Shown: positions 20,001 to 30,538 of the stretch, piece after piece
Layout: each line of letters opens with the position of its first letter
Numbering within the stretch: the first letter of the stretch is position 1
Assembly: GCA_028283765.1 (NCBI GenBank)
Contig: JAPWJY010000008.1
Coordinates: 2,017,956-2,081,955, forward strand
Direction of reading: 5' to 3'
Length of the DNA: 64,000 bases
DNA from: Parvibaculaceae bacterium
Lineage (GTDB): Bacteria; Pseudomonadota; Alphaproteobacteria; Parvibaculales; Parvibaculaceae
The notes under the pieces: generated by a model
Seen by the model: only the letters and a program-made list of their open reading frames with translations
Database searches by the model: none
Told to the model about the DNA's origin: nothing
Made by a program: the position numbers and the translations under genes

Positions 20001-23000
20001 GCGTCGGCCAGCGCGAAGCTGTCGTAGCTGGTTTCATCATACTGCGAATAAGTGCGCAACACCGCGCCCGGCGTCACGATCACCTGACGGAACAGGCTGT
20101 CGGCGATGCCGGTATTCACGATGCCGAGTTGTGCGGCAGTGGCCCATGAGCCGTTGCCCATCGCACTGCTGGCAATCGGCATGCCCGGCTTTACGAGGCC
20201 GTTCAGCTCGACTCGGAAAGCGCCGGGCAACAGTGCGTAGCTGGCAGGCATCAGCGTGTAGGTGCCGGCCGGAAGGCCGGGAATGCCCTGACGCAGCGTG
20301 ATCTGCTGGCCGATGACCGGATCGACAGCGCCGCTTGCGCCCGCCGGCGGCGCATAGCCCTTCTGCACGCCGGGAACGATAGCGTAGACCGGATTGGTGG
20401 CCGATCCCGGCAGCTTCATCTTGCCGTCGGAGCCGATCTGCATCAGCGGCGTGTAGCGCGCATCGGTCGAACCGCCGCGCCCGCTGATGAAGCCCGCGCC
20501 GAGCAATTCCCCGCCGCCCGACAGATCGAGCACGGCGTCATGCTGCACGTCGACGCTTGTGCCGCTTAAGGTCACGCCGAGCAGCAGGTTGTTGCCATCG
20601 GAGCCGCCGACGCCGATCAGTTTGACGGCTTTCCCGTCATACAGATAGCTGAGCCCGTCGACCGTGCCGCCGTAAGGCATTTGCAGCCCGTCGCCGCTGA
20701 CCGATGTCACGCTGCCCGGCAGCAGGGTCACCTTGCTGTCGCCGCTGCCGATCTGCACATGCCCCAAGGGCGCCCGCACCACGCCGCCCTGTTCAACAGT
20801 CGGCGCGGTGAGCATCAGGTCGCCGAAAGCCGAATACGGCACCGCCGGCGTATCTGCTGTGCCGGCTTCGATCCGCAGCACCAGGGCCGCCCCCACCTGC
20901 GCCTTGACCCCGGTTGCGGGATAGATCTGCGCGGCCCGCAGCGTGATGCTGCCATTGCTGCTGAGCCCGGTGCTGTAAACTCCCGGGGATACGGGATTGA
21001 CCCCCTGCAGGAAGCGCAGGTCCCCATTGCTTTGCAGCTTGGCCAGTCCGAAATTCACCGTAGTACCGTCGCGGATGTCGATAAGGTCTGCGGTCACACC
21101 GAGATAGGAATCGAAGGAAATCGGCTGTACCGCGCTCCCGACCGGCGTCCGGGTGATCGTCGGACTTGGCGATGTCGAACCGTAGTTGAAGCCGGCAAGG
21201 CGCGCATATGCAGCGTCCAGCACGACGCGAGCATCCTGCGGCGCACCGGCGGCAAGCCCGGTCTGGCCATAGATATTGAGATTCTGGCCGACGTGCAGGT
21301 TCAGATTGCCATCGAACTGGACCAGGTCACTCATGATGGACAGGTTGTCGAAGCCGCCGTTCGCCATGGTGTCGATGCCAAGCCGGGCATGGCCATAGAC
21401 CAGCGACGCATCGCTCGCCCCGGCTTCCAGATCCGTGGGCAGAACGGAGTCGCCCTGCGCCTCGCCAAGCACCAGCGCACGGGGCGCCCGCACGCGCGGA
21501 TCGGCGATCGGCAAATGAACCGGATCGTTGGTGGATGTTCTGACCTCAGCCGTCGGCAGTGCGACGTTGAGGGTGCCGCCAGCCGCACCGGCGCCACCAG
21601 CCCGCGCCAGCATCGTCCCGTCCAGATAAAGCCCGTTGTAGGACGCAAGCGAGATGCTGCCGCCGTTGCTGGCAACATCGACCGCACCGAGCCCGGCAAT
21701 GTCGAGGGTCGCCTCGGTGCCCGAAGCGTCAAGCACCGCGCCCGGGCGCACCACGATAAAGCTGTTCGATGCCGTCGACTGGCCGAGGTCGTCGTTGACC
21801 TCGCCGCCGATGACGATGCCGCCGCCGCCGGACACCAGACCGTAACGGCGGCCGAGCAAGTCCTGCGCCGTCGCCGAGACTGCCGCCACATCAAGCCGCG
21901 CATTCTCGCCGATCCAGATCGACCGGCCGCTCACCGCGCCCAGCACCAGTTGCTGCTCCTGATCGAACAGAATATCCAGCGTCTTGAGCGAGATATTGCC
22001 ACCCGGCGCGCGCAGCGTGCCGTCCACCGTCAGCTGGCCGATGCTGGCCGCCGCGATGGATTGTCCCGGATCCACGTTGATCACGGCATCCTTGCCGATC
22101 GTCAGACTGATCGATGGCACGTCACTCGCCAGCGCCTGATTGGTACCGGCTTGCAGCGAGAGGCTTGCGCCCTGTCGCTGTGTGAGCACGCCCTTCACAG
22201 GGTCTTCCTGATAGAGCGGCGGCGTCCAGAGTTCGAGCCCGGCGGCCGGATCGGCGCCGGTGGCCAGCAACATGCCGGCCGCGGTGACCCGGAAAACCGG
22301 CGCGGTCACGTCGACTTGCGCACCCTCGGCGACCGTCAGGCCCCGGTTGCCAGCGATGTTGTAGGCGCTGAACCCCTTGTTGAAGAAGCCTTCGTCGAGA
22401 ACGAGCGTACCGCTTTGCGGGGTGCCGGATGTTTCATCATCGTCCGTTTTCCCGATCACCACGCGGCCGGCCTGAACCGCCAGCGTGCCGCCGCCATTGA
22501 CGCCATAGCCGCGAATGTCGCCGTCCAGCACCAGTTCGCCTGTGGCGTCAGTGACGTTGAAGTTGCTCGCAAGGCTGACATCGCCGCCTTTGCCGCCCTG
22601 GGTTTTGCCGGTGGCGAGGATCGCCGCGCCTGAGGAGACGTCGATCAGCGAGCCTTGCTCAAGAGTGACGTCCCCGGTCGATTGCAGCGAGACGCGGCCG
22701 CCATCGAGCCACGCGAGGCCCGAAAGATCATCGGGATCGGTCAGCGCATTGGTCCACAATCCGCGCAGATCGAGCACAGTGCCCTGATGAAGCGTGAAGG
22801 CGGAGATGCCATCCAGCAGGAGCGTCAGACTTCCCGCGCCCAGGCTGGGCGAAGTCATGATATTCGTCGCCGTGATGCTGCCGCTGTGTGCAGTGATATT
22901 TGCATTGATATCGATGACGGGTGCGGTGAGCTCGATGGAGCCGCCATTGGCGAGGGTGAGGTCACGGTCGACGGTGATGGCGCCGCGGGTTCCAAGGTCG

Positions 23001-23272
23001 AGGCCGCCGAGACCGTCGGCGTTGAGCCGGGCGGCATCGAACCAGGCCGTGTTGGCCCGGCTGGCCGGCAGGGCGTCGCCGGCCGCGAGACCGCCTGTGC
23101 TGTTGGCAACATCGCCGATCAGGATATCGGTGTCGTAAAGATCGGTGCGCCCCAGCGCAGTGTACTGCCCGAGCGCGAGGGTGCCTGCGCGTGGGGCTGT
23201 GTCCTGGGTGAGCTTGTAGCTGTCGGTGACGCCTGCGGGCCGTGCATCGGTCTGGCGCACGCCCTGGATCAC
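13814..23272 (-). pseudogene. Filamentous haemagglutinin 1, central beta-helix region
   Basis: The main body of the adhesin: 3152 residues in one open frame from a GTG at 23272, in the same sense as the N-terminal fragment upstream (the joint is a one-base indel near 23288). It is built from repeated short beta-strand turns (patterns like SGGTLNVALP, GDLTIEQGASI, IDLSGG, AGGNLEIYGSINDGF), the right-handed beta-helix of two-partner-secreted adhesins. The final codons stray out of phase after GNITMFGG and end at 13814. Residue composition is rich in Gly, Ala, Asn, Asp and Thr with almost no Cys. It should be a fibrous cell-surface or secreted protein if translated; the frameshifts imply it is not made in full unless they are sequence errors. 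Confidence 0.85.
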
Positions 23273-25472
23273 GTCGGCGACGATGGTCGCCCTCGAAGAG
23301 GCTGGTCGGGGTGGAGAGGATCAGGCTGCCTGCGTCACGGCCGGCGGTGTAGCCGGGATCGTAGCGGACACTCTCCTTGCCCCGGCCCAGCGGGCTCATC
23401 CACACCTCGGTCACGCCCCAGCGATCGTGCTTGCGGATGAAGCCCTCGCCGACGCCGTAGAATTCCATGTCTGCAGGCGCGTTGCCGATATTGTAGAGCC
23501 GCCCGTCAGCCCCGAGGAAATTGGTCGTGCGGATGGTGCCGCCCTCGTAAGTCACCGTGCCGCCTGAAATGTCGAAGACCGCGCCCTGCTGGGCCACCAC
23601 CTCGGGCGCCGACAGCGTGATGCTGCCGCCCGTCGCCGCCCACTCGCCGATCATGTGCGCCGTGGTCGCCAGATAGCCCCCGACCTCAAGCAGCCCGCCC
23701 CCGGTATAGTAACGGTCCGACCCATAGCCGCCGGTGCCGGACGGCACGAACGTGAGATCGCGCACGTCGATCCAGACATCGGCGTTCTTCAGATAGTCCC
23801 CGTCGCGGTTGACCGGGCTGTCCCTCAGTTCATTGCCCTGCACATTGACCATGATATTGTTGGCCGACATCGCCAGATAAGCGTCTCGCGTGCCCGAGAC
23901 GTCGATCGTCGCGCCCGTCTCCGCGAACACCCGGTGTCCGGCCGAGACCGCCACCTGGCCGCCCTGCGCCTGCGTCACCGAGCCGTTGTGGAAAAGGACA
24001 TCGCCCCCGGTCACGATCTCGATGCGGCCCTGATCCTCGCGATCGGCCAGCAGGCCCAGATTGTTGAACTGCGCATTGAAGGCGCCCTGACGGGCAGCAT
24101 TCTGGAGGGCGGAATCGGCGATCAGCGCGTCGCGCTGGCTGTTGAGCGCGCTATCCGTGCTGTCGAGCTCGGGCAGGATCACCGTCAGGCTGCCCTCGTC
24201 CAGCGTGACGGACCCCGCCGTGTCGCTGGCCGCGTTCAGCAGATGGATCGTGCCGCGGGTGTTGACCGAACTGGTCGAGACCAGCACGCCGGTCTGTGCG
24301 ATGGTCCGGCCCGCCAGCGTGATGTCGCCCTGCTGGGCGAAGATCAGGCCGCTATTGCTGACGCTGCCCGCACTGCTGCCCGCATGGAGGACCGGCGCGA
24401 TCTCGTTGCCCCGCGTCGTCGAGGTCTGGTTCGCATCGGTGCCATAGCCCGGCCGCAGGATGAAGTCGTCGCCCGCCGCAAGCTGCGTCTGGCCCCGGGG
24501 CGTGGAGATCGTCCCCTCGTTCCTCACCTCGCCACCCAGCAGCAGGACGAAGCCGCCGCCGTCCGTCACCGAGACCGGGGCGTTGGTGGTGATCTGTGCC
24601 CCCGCTTCCACTGTTACCTTGCCGCCGTCCGGGGTCAGGCCCAGGAGTTCTGCGGCATTGGTGAAACCTGGCGTATAGCTGCTGCCGGACCGGGAACTGT
24701 AGATGCCGTTGTTCAGAAACTGCGTATCGGCGATATCGGCGCTCGAGGCGATCAGGCTGTGGGTGTTGACCTGCGCCGAGCCCCCGAAGACCACACCGTT
24801 GCGGTTGATGATATAGACCGAGCCGTCGGCCCGGATCTGACCCAGTATCCGGCTCGGCGCCAGGCTCGGGTCATTGACCCGGTTCAGCGCCACCCAGGAG
24901 GCATTGCCCTGCTGGTCGAAGGTAACCGTCGTCTCGCGCCCGACATTGAAGCTCTGCCAGGTCAGGATCGCCTTTTGCTGGGTCTGGTGGATATCGACCT
25001 GCGTCTGCCCGCCGCTCTGCGACTGCACCGGCCCTGCGGCCCCCTGCCACAGCGCCGAGCCCGGCACAGCCCCCGGCGCCACCACAAGCCCGCCCGCCGC
25101 CAGACCGTTCGCCACCGTGCCCGTCCCGCCCAGAGCCAGATTGCGCGCCGACTGCTGCGCCGTCCGCATCGCCGTCAGCGCCTGCGTCACACGCGCCAGA
25201 GAATTGCTCGCCGACGCCGCTGCAACCGCTCCCTGCTGGATGCCGCTCTGCGCCGCAGCTACCGCAGATGCGCTCGCTCCCGGTACAGGGGCCCCACCCA
25301 GCGGACGTGCAATCACCCCGGAGCTGACAGACAACAAAGCGGCAAGGCTTACCGTGGAGAAAAGACCTGCACGGAGAAAAAAGCCGGTACGACGGGAAAA
25401 ATGAACAGCAGCAGCGTGATCAACGGGCATGAACAGGCTCTCGGTACGAGTAGATTCAAGCGCCGCCGTCAT
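22962..25472 (-). pseudogene. Filamentous haemagglutinin 1, N-terminal secretion fragment
   Basis: Start of the giant adhesin. The N-terminus has an extended signal region (hydrophobic core LFSTVSLAALLSVSSGVIA) then the two-partner-secretion (haemagglutination activity) domain: QVDIHQTQQKAILTWQSFNVG, VALNRVNDPSLAPSRILGQI and the NPNG-like motif IINRNGVVFGG. Sense coding stops at about 23288 after SLILSTPTSLFEG; deleting one G there continues directly into TIVADVIQGVRQT in the next fragment. The ORF tail from 23288 to 22962 (Arg/His-rich) is frameshift nonsense. A TpsB/FhaC-type outer-membrane transporter would be needed for export; none is in the window. The gene follows fecR by 107 bases. 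A downstream in-frame ATG (25430) is an alternative start. Confidence 0.85.
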
Positions 25473-25532
25473 GGCCTCGCCCGGTCGTCAGATTCTTTCG
25501 ACCGCCATAGACGATTTAGCCGCCACAAGTGC

Positions 25533-25560
25533 GCAACGTATCTGCAAAGTTTTTTGTAAC
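25533..25560 (-). promoter_or_regulatory. Candidate ECF-sigma promoter of the adhesin gene
   Basis: On the minus strand GTTAC followed by an A-run is spaced 14 bases from ATACGTTGC, about 60 bases before the adhesin start. A related ATGCGTTGC lies at 27219-27227 upstream of the ECF sigma gene. The shared ATRCGTTGC could be the -10 element recognised by this FecI-type sigma factor. Only two sites support it. Confidence 0.3.
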
Positions 25561-25579
25561 TTTCAGGCTGGAGCTTTCT

Positions 25580-26560
25580 TCAGCTCACCAGCACGACACC
25601 ACCCGGCAGGGACGTGACCCGTGCGCCGAAGGTCGCCTGCAACTGGGTGACGACCACATCCAGCCGGTCAAGCCTGAAGCGCGCGGTGAAACGGCGTTGA
25701 CCAAGCTCTCCATTCATCAGGATGATCTTGCCCGACCGGTAGCGATTGACCTCTTCGATCACCTGGGCGAGAGGCTCGTTCTGAAAGAAGAGATCTCCCT
25801 TGCGCCAGCCTGTCACTGTCATCGGATCGATGGGCATCGTCTGGCCGAGACTATGTCCGGTATAGGAAACCTGCTGCTTTTGCTGCACGCTCACCGAGCG
25901 TCCCTGCTGTTCGACAAGAACCACGCCACCAAGGCACGTCACGCATACGGTGGGACCATCATAGCGAATATTGAACTGGGCGTTCTGCGCCAAAGCCCGG
26001 CCATTCGCCGCCATTACCTCGATGGATTGCGATCCCGCCGTAACCGCCGCCTCGCCGGTGATCAGCTCGATGCGGTCGCCGTGCGACGCCGACAGGATGT
26101 TCAGGCTGGTTCTGGTGTTCATCTCCACCGAGACGCTGCCGGCAAGCATGATGTGACGCTGTTCGCCTGTTGCGGTCCGGTAATCCGCCGCAAATTCGCT
26201 GATGGAGGGCCACAGGTCCAGAGGCGGCCGGGCGATCATCACCGCGGCGCCGGCCGCCGATGCCGCCAGCGCACCACCCAGAAAGGCACGGCGCCCGAGA
26301 CGCCGCGCCGGCCGGGTGACCGGACTGGAGGGCATGCCCCCCTCTTCCCGCAACACGGATTCGATCGCCGGGCCAAAAGCGTTCCACCGCCCGCTGGCAC
26401 GGGTAAACGCCCTGGCATGAAGAGGACTCTGGGCGCACCAGCGTTCCAGTGCCGCCATATCCGCCCTTGTCGCGTGGCCCGAGGTCATCCGAAGAACCCA
26501 GTTCCAGGCTTCGCGCTTCAGTGGCTCTTCCATGCCGACCAGATTATCAACGTCGCTCAT
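25580..26560 (-). CDS. FecR-type anti-sigma / sigma regulator
   Basis: 326 residues. The cytoplasmic N-terminal DUF4880-type helix bundle (KREAWNWVLRMTSGHATRADMAALERWCAQSPLHARAF) is followed by a basic stretch and one membrane segment (RRLGRRAFLGGALAASAAGAAVMIA). The periplasmic FecR domain reads YRTATGEQRHIMLAGSVSVEMN, NILSASHGDRIELITGEA and FNIRYDGPTVCVTCLGG. The C-terminal domain (QVIEEVNRYRSGKIILMNGELGQRRFTARF) is the STN-like DUF4974 segment. It sits between the ECF sigma gene and the adhesin, so it should gate that sigma factor in response to a periplasmic signal. Confidence 0.9.
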   Translation of the reverse strand: MSDVDNLVGMEEPLKREAWNWVLRMTSGHATRADMAALERWCAQSPLHARAFTRASGRWNAFGPAIESVLREEGGMPSSPVTRPARRLGRRAFLGGALAASAAGAAVMIARPPLDLWPSISEFAADYRTATGEQRHIMLAGSVSVEMNTRTSLNILSASHGDRIELITGEAAVTAGSQSIEVMAANGRALAQNAQFNIRYDGPTVCVTCLGGVVLVEQQGRSVSVQQKQQVSYTGHSLGQTMPIDPMTVTGWRKGDLFFQNEPLAQVIEEVNRYRSGKIILMNGELGQRRFTARFRLDRLDVVVTQLQATFGARVTSLPGGVVLVS

Positions 26561-26638
26561 TGTTCGATCGGACTCAATTCATGTTGCACCACGCTTCCAT
26601 GCCCCTGCCTTTCAGGCATTCGGACGGACGGGTGTCTC

Positions 26639-27184
26639 CTAAGACGATTCACCGGCCCGGAAAGCGCAATTTTCCGTATCATTTCGTTCAATCCGGGCTT
26701 CCAGATGCTCGACGGCATGTTTCAGCTCATAAAGAACCGTGCGCCGGGAAATACCCAACCGATCCGCAATCATCTGATGCGTCAAGCCCTCGATACGCGA
26801 GGCGACGAGAATGGCCCGGGTGCGCCCGGACAATTCCCCGATCGCCGCCATGACGGCCTGGAGTTCGGCGCGCGCCTCAGCCTCCTGCGCCGGGCCGGGA
26901 GCAACATCGGCCATTTCAAGCGCCGCCTTGACATCGGACCGGCGGGCAAGCCGGTTTTCAAATCGCAGGCGATCCATGGCGATGTTGACGGCAACCCGCA
27001 ACAGATAAGCTGATGGATTTTGGACCGGACCTACATCGCCCTGGCGATGCAGGCGCAGCCACGTTTCATGCAGGCTCTCGCTGGCGAGCTCTTCAGAGCC
27101 GAAGCGGCGCGTCAGCCGCGCCTTGAGCTCCCCGTATCTGTCGGCCAGCAGATCACGCAATGTTCCCCATGTCGTTTCTGCCAT
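26639..27184 (-). CDS. FecI-type ECF RNA polymerase sigma factor
   Basis: 181 residues. Region 2 shows ELASESLHETWLRLHRQG and VQNPSAYLLRVAVNIAMDRLR, close to the FecI pattern. Region 4 carries IGELSGRTRAILVASRIEGLTHQMIADRLGISRRTVLYELKHAVEHL with its helix-turn-helix. It is 78 bases upstream of FecR and 139 bases downstream of the STN protein, all on the minus strand. In such cell-surface-signalling systems the sigma factor usually drives a TonB receptor; here the gene that follows is a giant adhesin. Confidence 0.92.
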   Translation of the reverse strand: MAETTWGTLRDLLADRYGELKARLTRRFGSEELASESLHETWLRLHRQGDVGPVQNPSAYLLRVAVNIAMDRLRFENRLARRSDVKAALEMADVAPGPAQEAEARAELQAVMAAIGELSGRTRAILVASRIEGLTHQMIADRLGISRRTVLYELKHAVEHLEARIERNDTENCAFRAGESS

Positions 27185-27323
27185 GGACCGACGAAACCCT
27201 TCCTCTTGATCGGACCCGGCAACGCATACATAAAATATCCGGCCCCGATTGCCTCCGCACCGTACCCGGGCCTTATGACAAAATTGCTACAGGCGGACCC
27301 GGTTCCAGCGGAGCGCGCCGGGC

Positions 27324-27989
27324 TTATTGGCCGTTGCAGTCCCCGGTTTCCTGTGGCGAACGCGGCGCGATAGCCATAAAGACAGGTTGCGGCAGGTCCG
27401 CCGGCGGCAACGCGCCGATCACCAGACCTTGCAGCGCCGCGGTAAAAGCCGCATCGCGCGTGGCGTTTCCCGTCGAGCCGATAAGGGCGCTGCGCCGAAC
27501 CACCCCGGTGGGTGAAATCCAGAGCTCAAGGGCGATCTTGTAGGTGCCCGGCCGCGTCTGGACGTCACGACAGAGCGCGCCAAGGATTCCCGTCTGCAAT
27601 GCGCCCAAAAAGCGGCTGTCCGGCAGAATGGCCGGTGAACCGGTCTCGTCCGCCGGAGCCTGCATGATAACGAACGCATCGACGTCCGTGCGGCGGGCGG
27701 CAAGCTCGGTGCCTGCGAGCAGCGCGCGCAACGCCGCCGCCGGCGTGAAACGGCCCTTCACTTCTCCCGATTGGCGGCCGGCGGTCAGGGCTGTCTCGTA
27801 AAACACCTGCGCGCCGCTCGCCGTGATGTAGGCATTGAGCGCAGATTCGAGTGACTGGGCGGGAATATCATAGACGGCCTGCTCTTCAGGCGACGATGTC
27901 TGTGCCGCGAGCATGACCGGACTGGCCAGCAGAAGCACGGCGACAAGGACAGGAAACAGCCAACCCATCGAGAAACGAAATGCCGCCAT
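27324..27989 (-). CDS. STN-domain protein with TonB-C-like C-terminus
   Basis: 221 residues. A signal peptide (MAAFRFSMGWLFPVLVAVLL, cleavage near VMLAAQ) precedes an STN (secretin/TonB short N-terminal) domain: YDIPAQSLESALNAYITASGAQVFYE ... GEVKGRFTPAAALRALLAGTELAARRTDVDAFVI. The C-terminal part (CRDVQTRPGTYKIALELWISPTGVVRRSALIGSTGNATRDAAFTAALQGLVIG) resembles a TonB C-terminal domain. There is no barrel or plug, so it is a free periplasmic protein. In canonical systems the STN domain is on the TonB receptor and touches FecR; here it may deliver the signal alone. It is 58 bases from the H+-ATPase gene upstream and probably belongs with the sigma/FecR genes downstream. Confidence 0.8.
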   Translation of the reverse strand: MAAFRFSMGWLFPVLVAVLLLASPVMLAAQTSSPEEQAVYDIPAQSLESALNAYITASGAQVFYETALTAGRQSGEVKGRFTPAAALRALLAGTELAARRTDVDAFVIMQAPADETGSPAILPDSRFLGALQTGILGALCRDVQTRPGTYKIALELWISPTGVVRRSALIGSTGNATRDAAFTAALQGLVIGALPPADLPQPVFMAIAPRSPQETGDCNGQ

Positions 27990-28047
27990 TCACGGCCCCC
28001 CAAAGGCCGAAGAAACATCGGAGACAACAAGCCATAGCAAGTGAAAG

Positions 28048-30363
28048 TTATGTGATCGCCAGCCGGTGAAACAAGGCGAGCTTCACCGCATCCAGGATAA
28101 AAGCGAAGACAATCGCTGCGGCAAAGAGCCCTGCGACGATGACCATCGGCAACGCCGTCATCAGGATGCCATTGACGGACAAGATGCTGAAAATCGACAG
28201 ATCGGCAATCGACGATACGATGAGCCACCGGCCCGGCCATGAACTCCAGATGTGCTGCCTTTCGCGCGAGACGTAAAAGACGGCCTGGCCACTGAACACC
28301 AGCGTCACCACAGCCATGGTGCGCAGCGCCTCCGTGTCCAGACCGATGGCGAATTTCCCGGCCGCCAGACAGGCGACGCAAAACGCCAGATCGGTTACGC
28401 CCATGACAATACCGGCAATCGTGAGATTGCGGATATGCCAGATACTCGGCCTTGGAGAAGGCCGCACATTGTCGGTCGACGAGGTCATCGCAAGGAAGTC
28501 ACCGGTGACCATCATCAAGACCATGAGCATGGGCGTCAGGATGGCGTGGCCCGTGATGATGAGGCCCGCTCCCAGAAACAGGACCTGAACGACCTTGTGC
28601 GTAACCGCCCGCAACGTGTAGGTCAGGATCCGCTGGAACGTCGTGCGGCCTTCCTTGATCGCGCTGACGATGCCGGCGAGGCCCGGCGTGGTCAGGACGA
28701 TGCCCGCTGCCGATTTGGCGACATCGGTTGCCGTAGAAACGGCGATGCCCATTTGCGCCTGTCGCAGGGCGGGCGCGTCATTCGCGCCGTCGCCGCACAT
28801 GCCGACGATGTGGCCGTCCTTCTGCAGCGCCTTGACGAGGCGGTATTTATCCTCCGGCAGCACACCGGCGAATATGGAACAGGCCTCGGCCTTGAGATCC
28901 TCCGGCAGCGGGGTTGTCGCCCAGACCGGCCCTGCTATACCGACCATGCCGGCCACGACCTGCGCCGTCGCTTCAGCATCCCCGGTGACCATGACGGTGC
29001 GCACGCCCAGACCCGACAGTTCTGAAACCAGAGCGGCCGAGTCATCACGGGGTGGATCGCTCAGGGCGATAAACCCCGCCATCGACAAGTCATCGGACGG
29101 GCCCGTTGCCACCGCAAGAACCCTGAAGCCTTTCGCCTCCAGTTCCGTTACGATTGACGATGCGTCCGCAGAGGGATGCGACAGGCCACCGATCACGGCG
29201 AAGGCGCCTTTTGCAATTCGCCCGGTGACGCCGTTCGATTGAAGCACGCTCGCCTCGGCCCGTTTCAGCGAGGGGTCGAATGGAACAAACGTCACCAGCT
29301 TCGGCGCATCTGGGACGGGTTTGCGCGCAGCAGCGGCCCGAATAGCCGCATCGACCGGATCCTGCCCGCCATCGGAACTTGCCAGAGCGGCCAGCGCCAG
29401 CACATGGGCCTCATCGAAACCCGGCATGGGGCGGACAGCCATCACGGCCAGTTCGTTGCGCGTCAGGGTGCCGGTCTTGTCCGAACACAGAACATCGACA
29501 CCCGCCGCCTCGTCCACGGCCGAGAGGCTCGTCGGCAAGACGCCTCTGGCAGCCAGCGAACGCGCGCCCACCGCTGCTGCCAGCGTGAACATGGACGGCA
29601 GCGCCACGGGGATCGACGAGAGAATCCCCACCAGAACCAGAGGCACGATCTCGGCAACGGGCATCGGAAGGAAGTAGGCGTATGCCGCCAGAAGAATTGT
29701 CGTCGCTCCATTGAACAGGGCCAGATTGCGGACCACCCGCAGAACGATTTTCTGCTGTGAGCTTTCGACCCTGGCCGTGCGGACGAGTTCAGCCGTCCGC
29801 CCGAATCTGGTGCGCTCCCCGGTCGCGGTAACCTCTCCCACCGCTTCGCCGCGCCGCACGAGCGCGCCCGCATAGGCCGATGTGCCTTCTCCCGCTTCCG
29901 CCGGGATGGATTCGCCTGTGAGCATGGACTGGTCGAGCAGGATCGACCCATCGGTCAGGCGCACATCCGCCACCACGACCGTGCCCAGCGACAGCTTCAC
30001 CACATCACCCGCCACCAGATCGGCGGCAGGGACCGTCGTCCAGCGCCCATCCCGCCGCACCGATGCGACGAGCGCCAGACGCGACTTGAGGGCGTCCAGC
30101 GTCGCTTGCGCCCGGCCCTCCTGAAAAAAACCCAGCCCTGCATTGAACAACAGCAACAGCGCAACAACGCCTGCCTCAACATAATCGCCGAGCCCGAGCT
30201 GGAGCAGAATCGCGGCCTCAAGCATCCAGGGCACAGGCGCCCATAATTTCTGGAGAGCGCGCAACACCGGATGCTGCGTGACATCGACGACTGCGTTCGG
30301 CCCATCCTTCATCAGGCGGCGGTGAGCCTCGTCGCTCGTCAACCCGGCGGGGATGTCAGTCAT
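28048..30363 (-). CDS. P-type (type IIIA) proton-pumping ATPase
   Basis: 771 residues from the ATG at 30363 (MTDIPAGLTSDEAHRRL); 26 further upstream codons to 30441 look non-coding. Cation-transporter N-domain, then TGES-equivalent LTGESIPAEAG, phosphorylation motif CSDKTGTLTRNEL, and hinge GDGANDAPALRQAQMGIAVSTATDVAKSAAG. The absence of the metal CPx motif and the general length fit the plasma-membrane H+-ATPase group (as in Methanococcus and some proteobacteria). It would pump protons out at the expense of ATP, useful under acid or energy-limited conditions. It lies 175 bases downstream of two alcohol dehydrogenase genes on the same strand. Confidence 0.9.
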   Translation of the reverse strand: MTDIPAGLTSDEAHRRLMKDGPNAVVDVTQHPVLRALQKLWAPVPWMLEAAILLQLGLGDYVEAGVVALLLLFNAGLGFFQEGRAQATLDALKSRLALVASVRRDGRWTTVPAADLVAGDVVKLSLGTVVVADVRLTDGSILLDQSMLTGESIPAEAGEGTSAYAGALVRRGEAVGEVTATGERTRFGRTAELVRTARVESSQQKIVLRVVRNLALFNGATTILLAAYAYFLPMPVAEIVPLVLVGILSSIPVALPSMFTLAAAVGARSLAARGVLPTSLSAVDEAAGVDVLCSDKTGTLTRNELAVMAVRPMPGFDEAHVLALAALASSDGGQDPVDAAIRAAAARKPVPDAPKLVTFVPFDPSLKRAEASVLQSNGVTGRIAKGAFAVIGGLSHPSADASSIVTELEAKGFRVLAVATGPSDDLSMAGFIALSDPPRDDSAALVSELSGLGVRTVMVTGDAEATAQVVAGMVGIAGPVWATTPLPEDLKAEACSIFAGVLPEDKYRLVKALQKDGHIVGMCGDGANDAPALRQAQMGIAVSTATDVAKSAAGIVLTTPGLAGIVSAIKEGRTTFQRILTYTLRAVTHKVVQVLFLGAGLIITGHAILTPMLMVLMMVTGDFLAMTSSTDNVRPSPRPSIWHIRNLTIAGIVMGVTDLAFCVACLAAGKFAIGLDTEALRTMAVVTLVFSGQAVFYVSRERQHIWSSWPGRWLIVSSIADLSIFSILSVNGILMTALPMVIVAGLFAAAIVFAFILDAVKLALFHRLAIT

Positions 30364-30538
30364 CGGGGAGCCACTTCGCGGAGACAAGACACAGACATGG
30401 CGGCCAATCTGCTCATCCTTGCAGGATGCGAGACCACGCATTTTACAGCGGGAGGCTGAATTGCGGACACGGCAAGTATGGAACGGTTCCGTGTTTCGTC
30501 AAGGCTGACATCGCTCCATGAGAAGCCCGCACGGGACG

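Noticed and set aside
16808..22633. Long plus-strand open frames (up to 650 codons) within adhesin 1
   Set aside because: They are antisense shadows of the minus-strand adhesin, produced by high GC; residue composition (Arg, Gly, Ala, His-rich without domains) is non-biological.
22962..23287. C-terminal part of the adhesin N-fragment frame
   Set aside because: Arg/His-rich nonsense after the frameshift; true protein continues in the other frame.
13015..25472. CRISPR-like or tandem DNA repeats in the adhesin genes
   Set aside because: The repeats are at protein level with varied codons; no regular spacer and repeat units.
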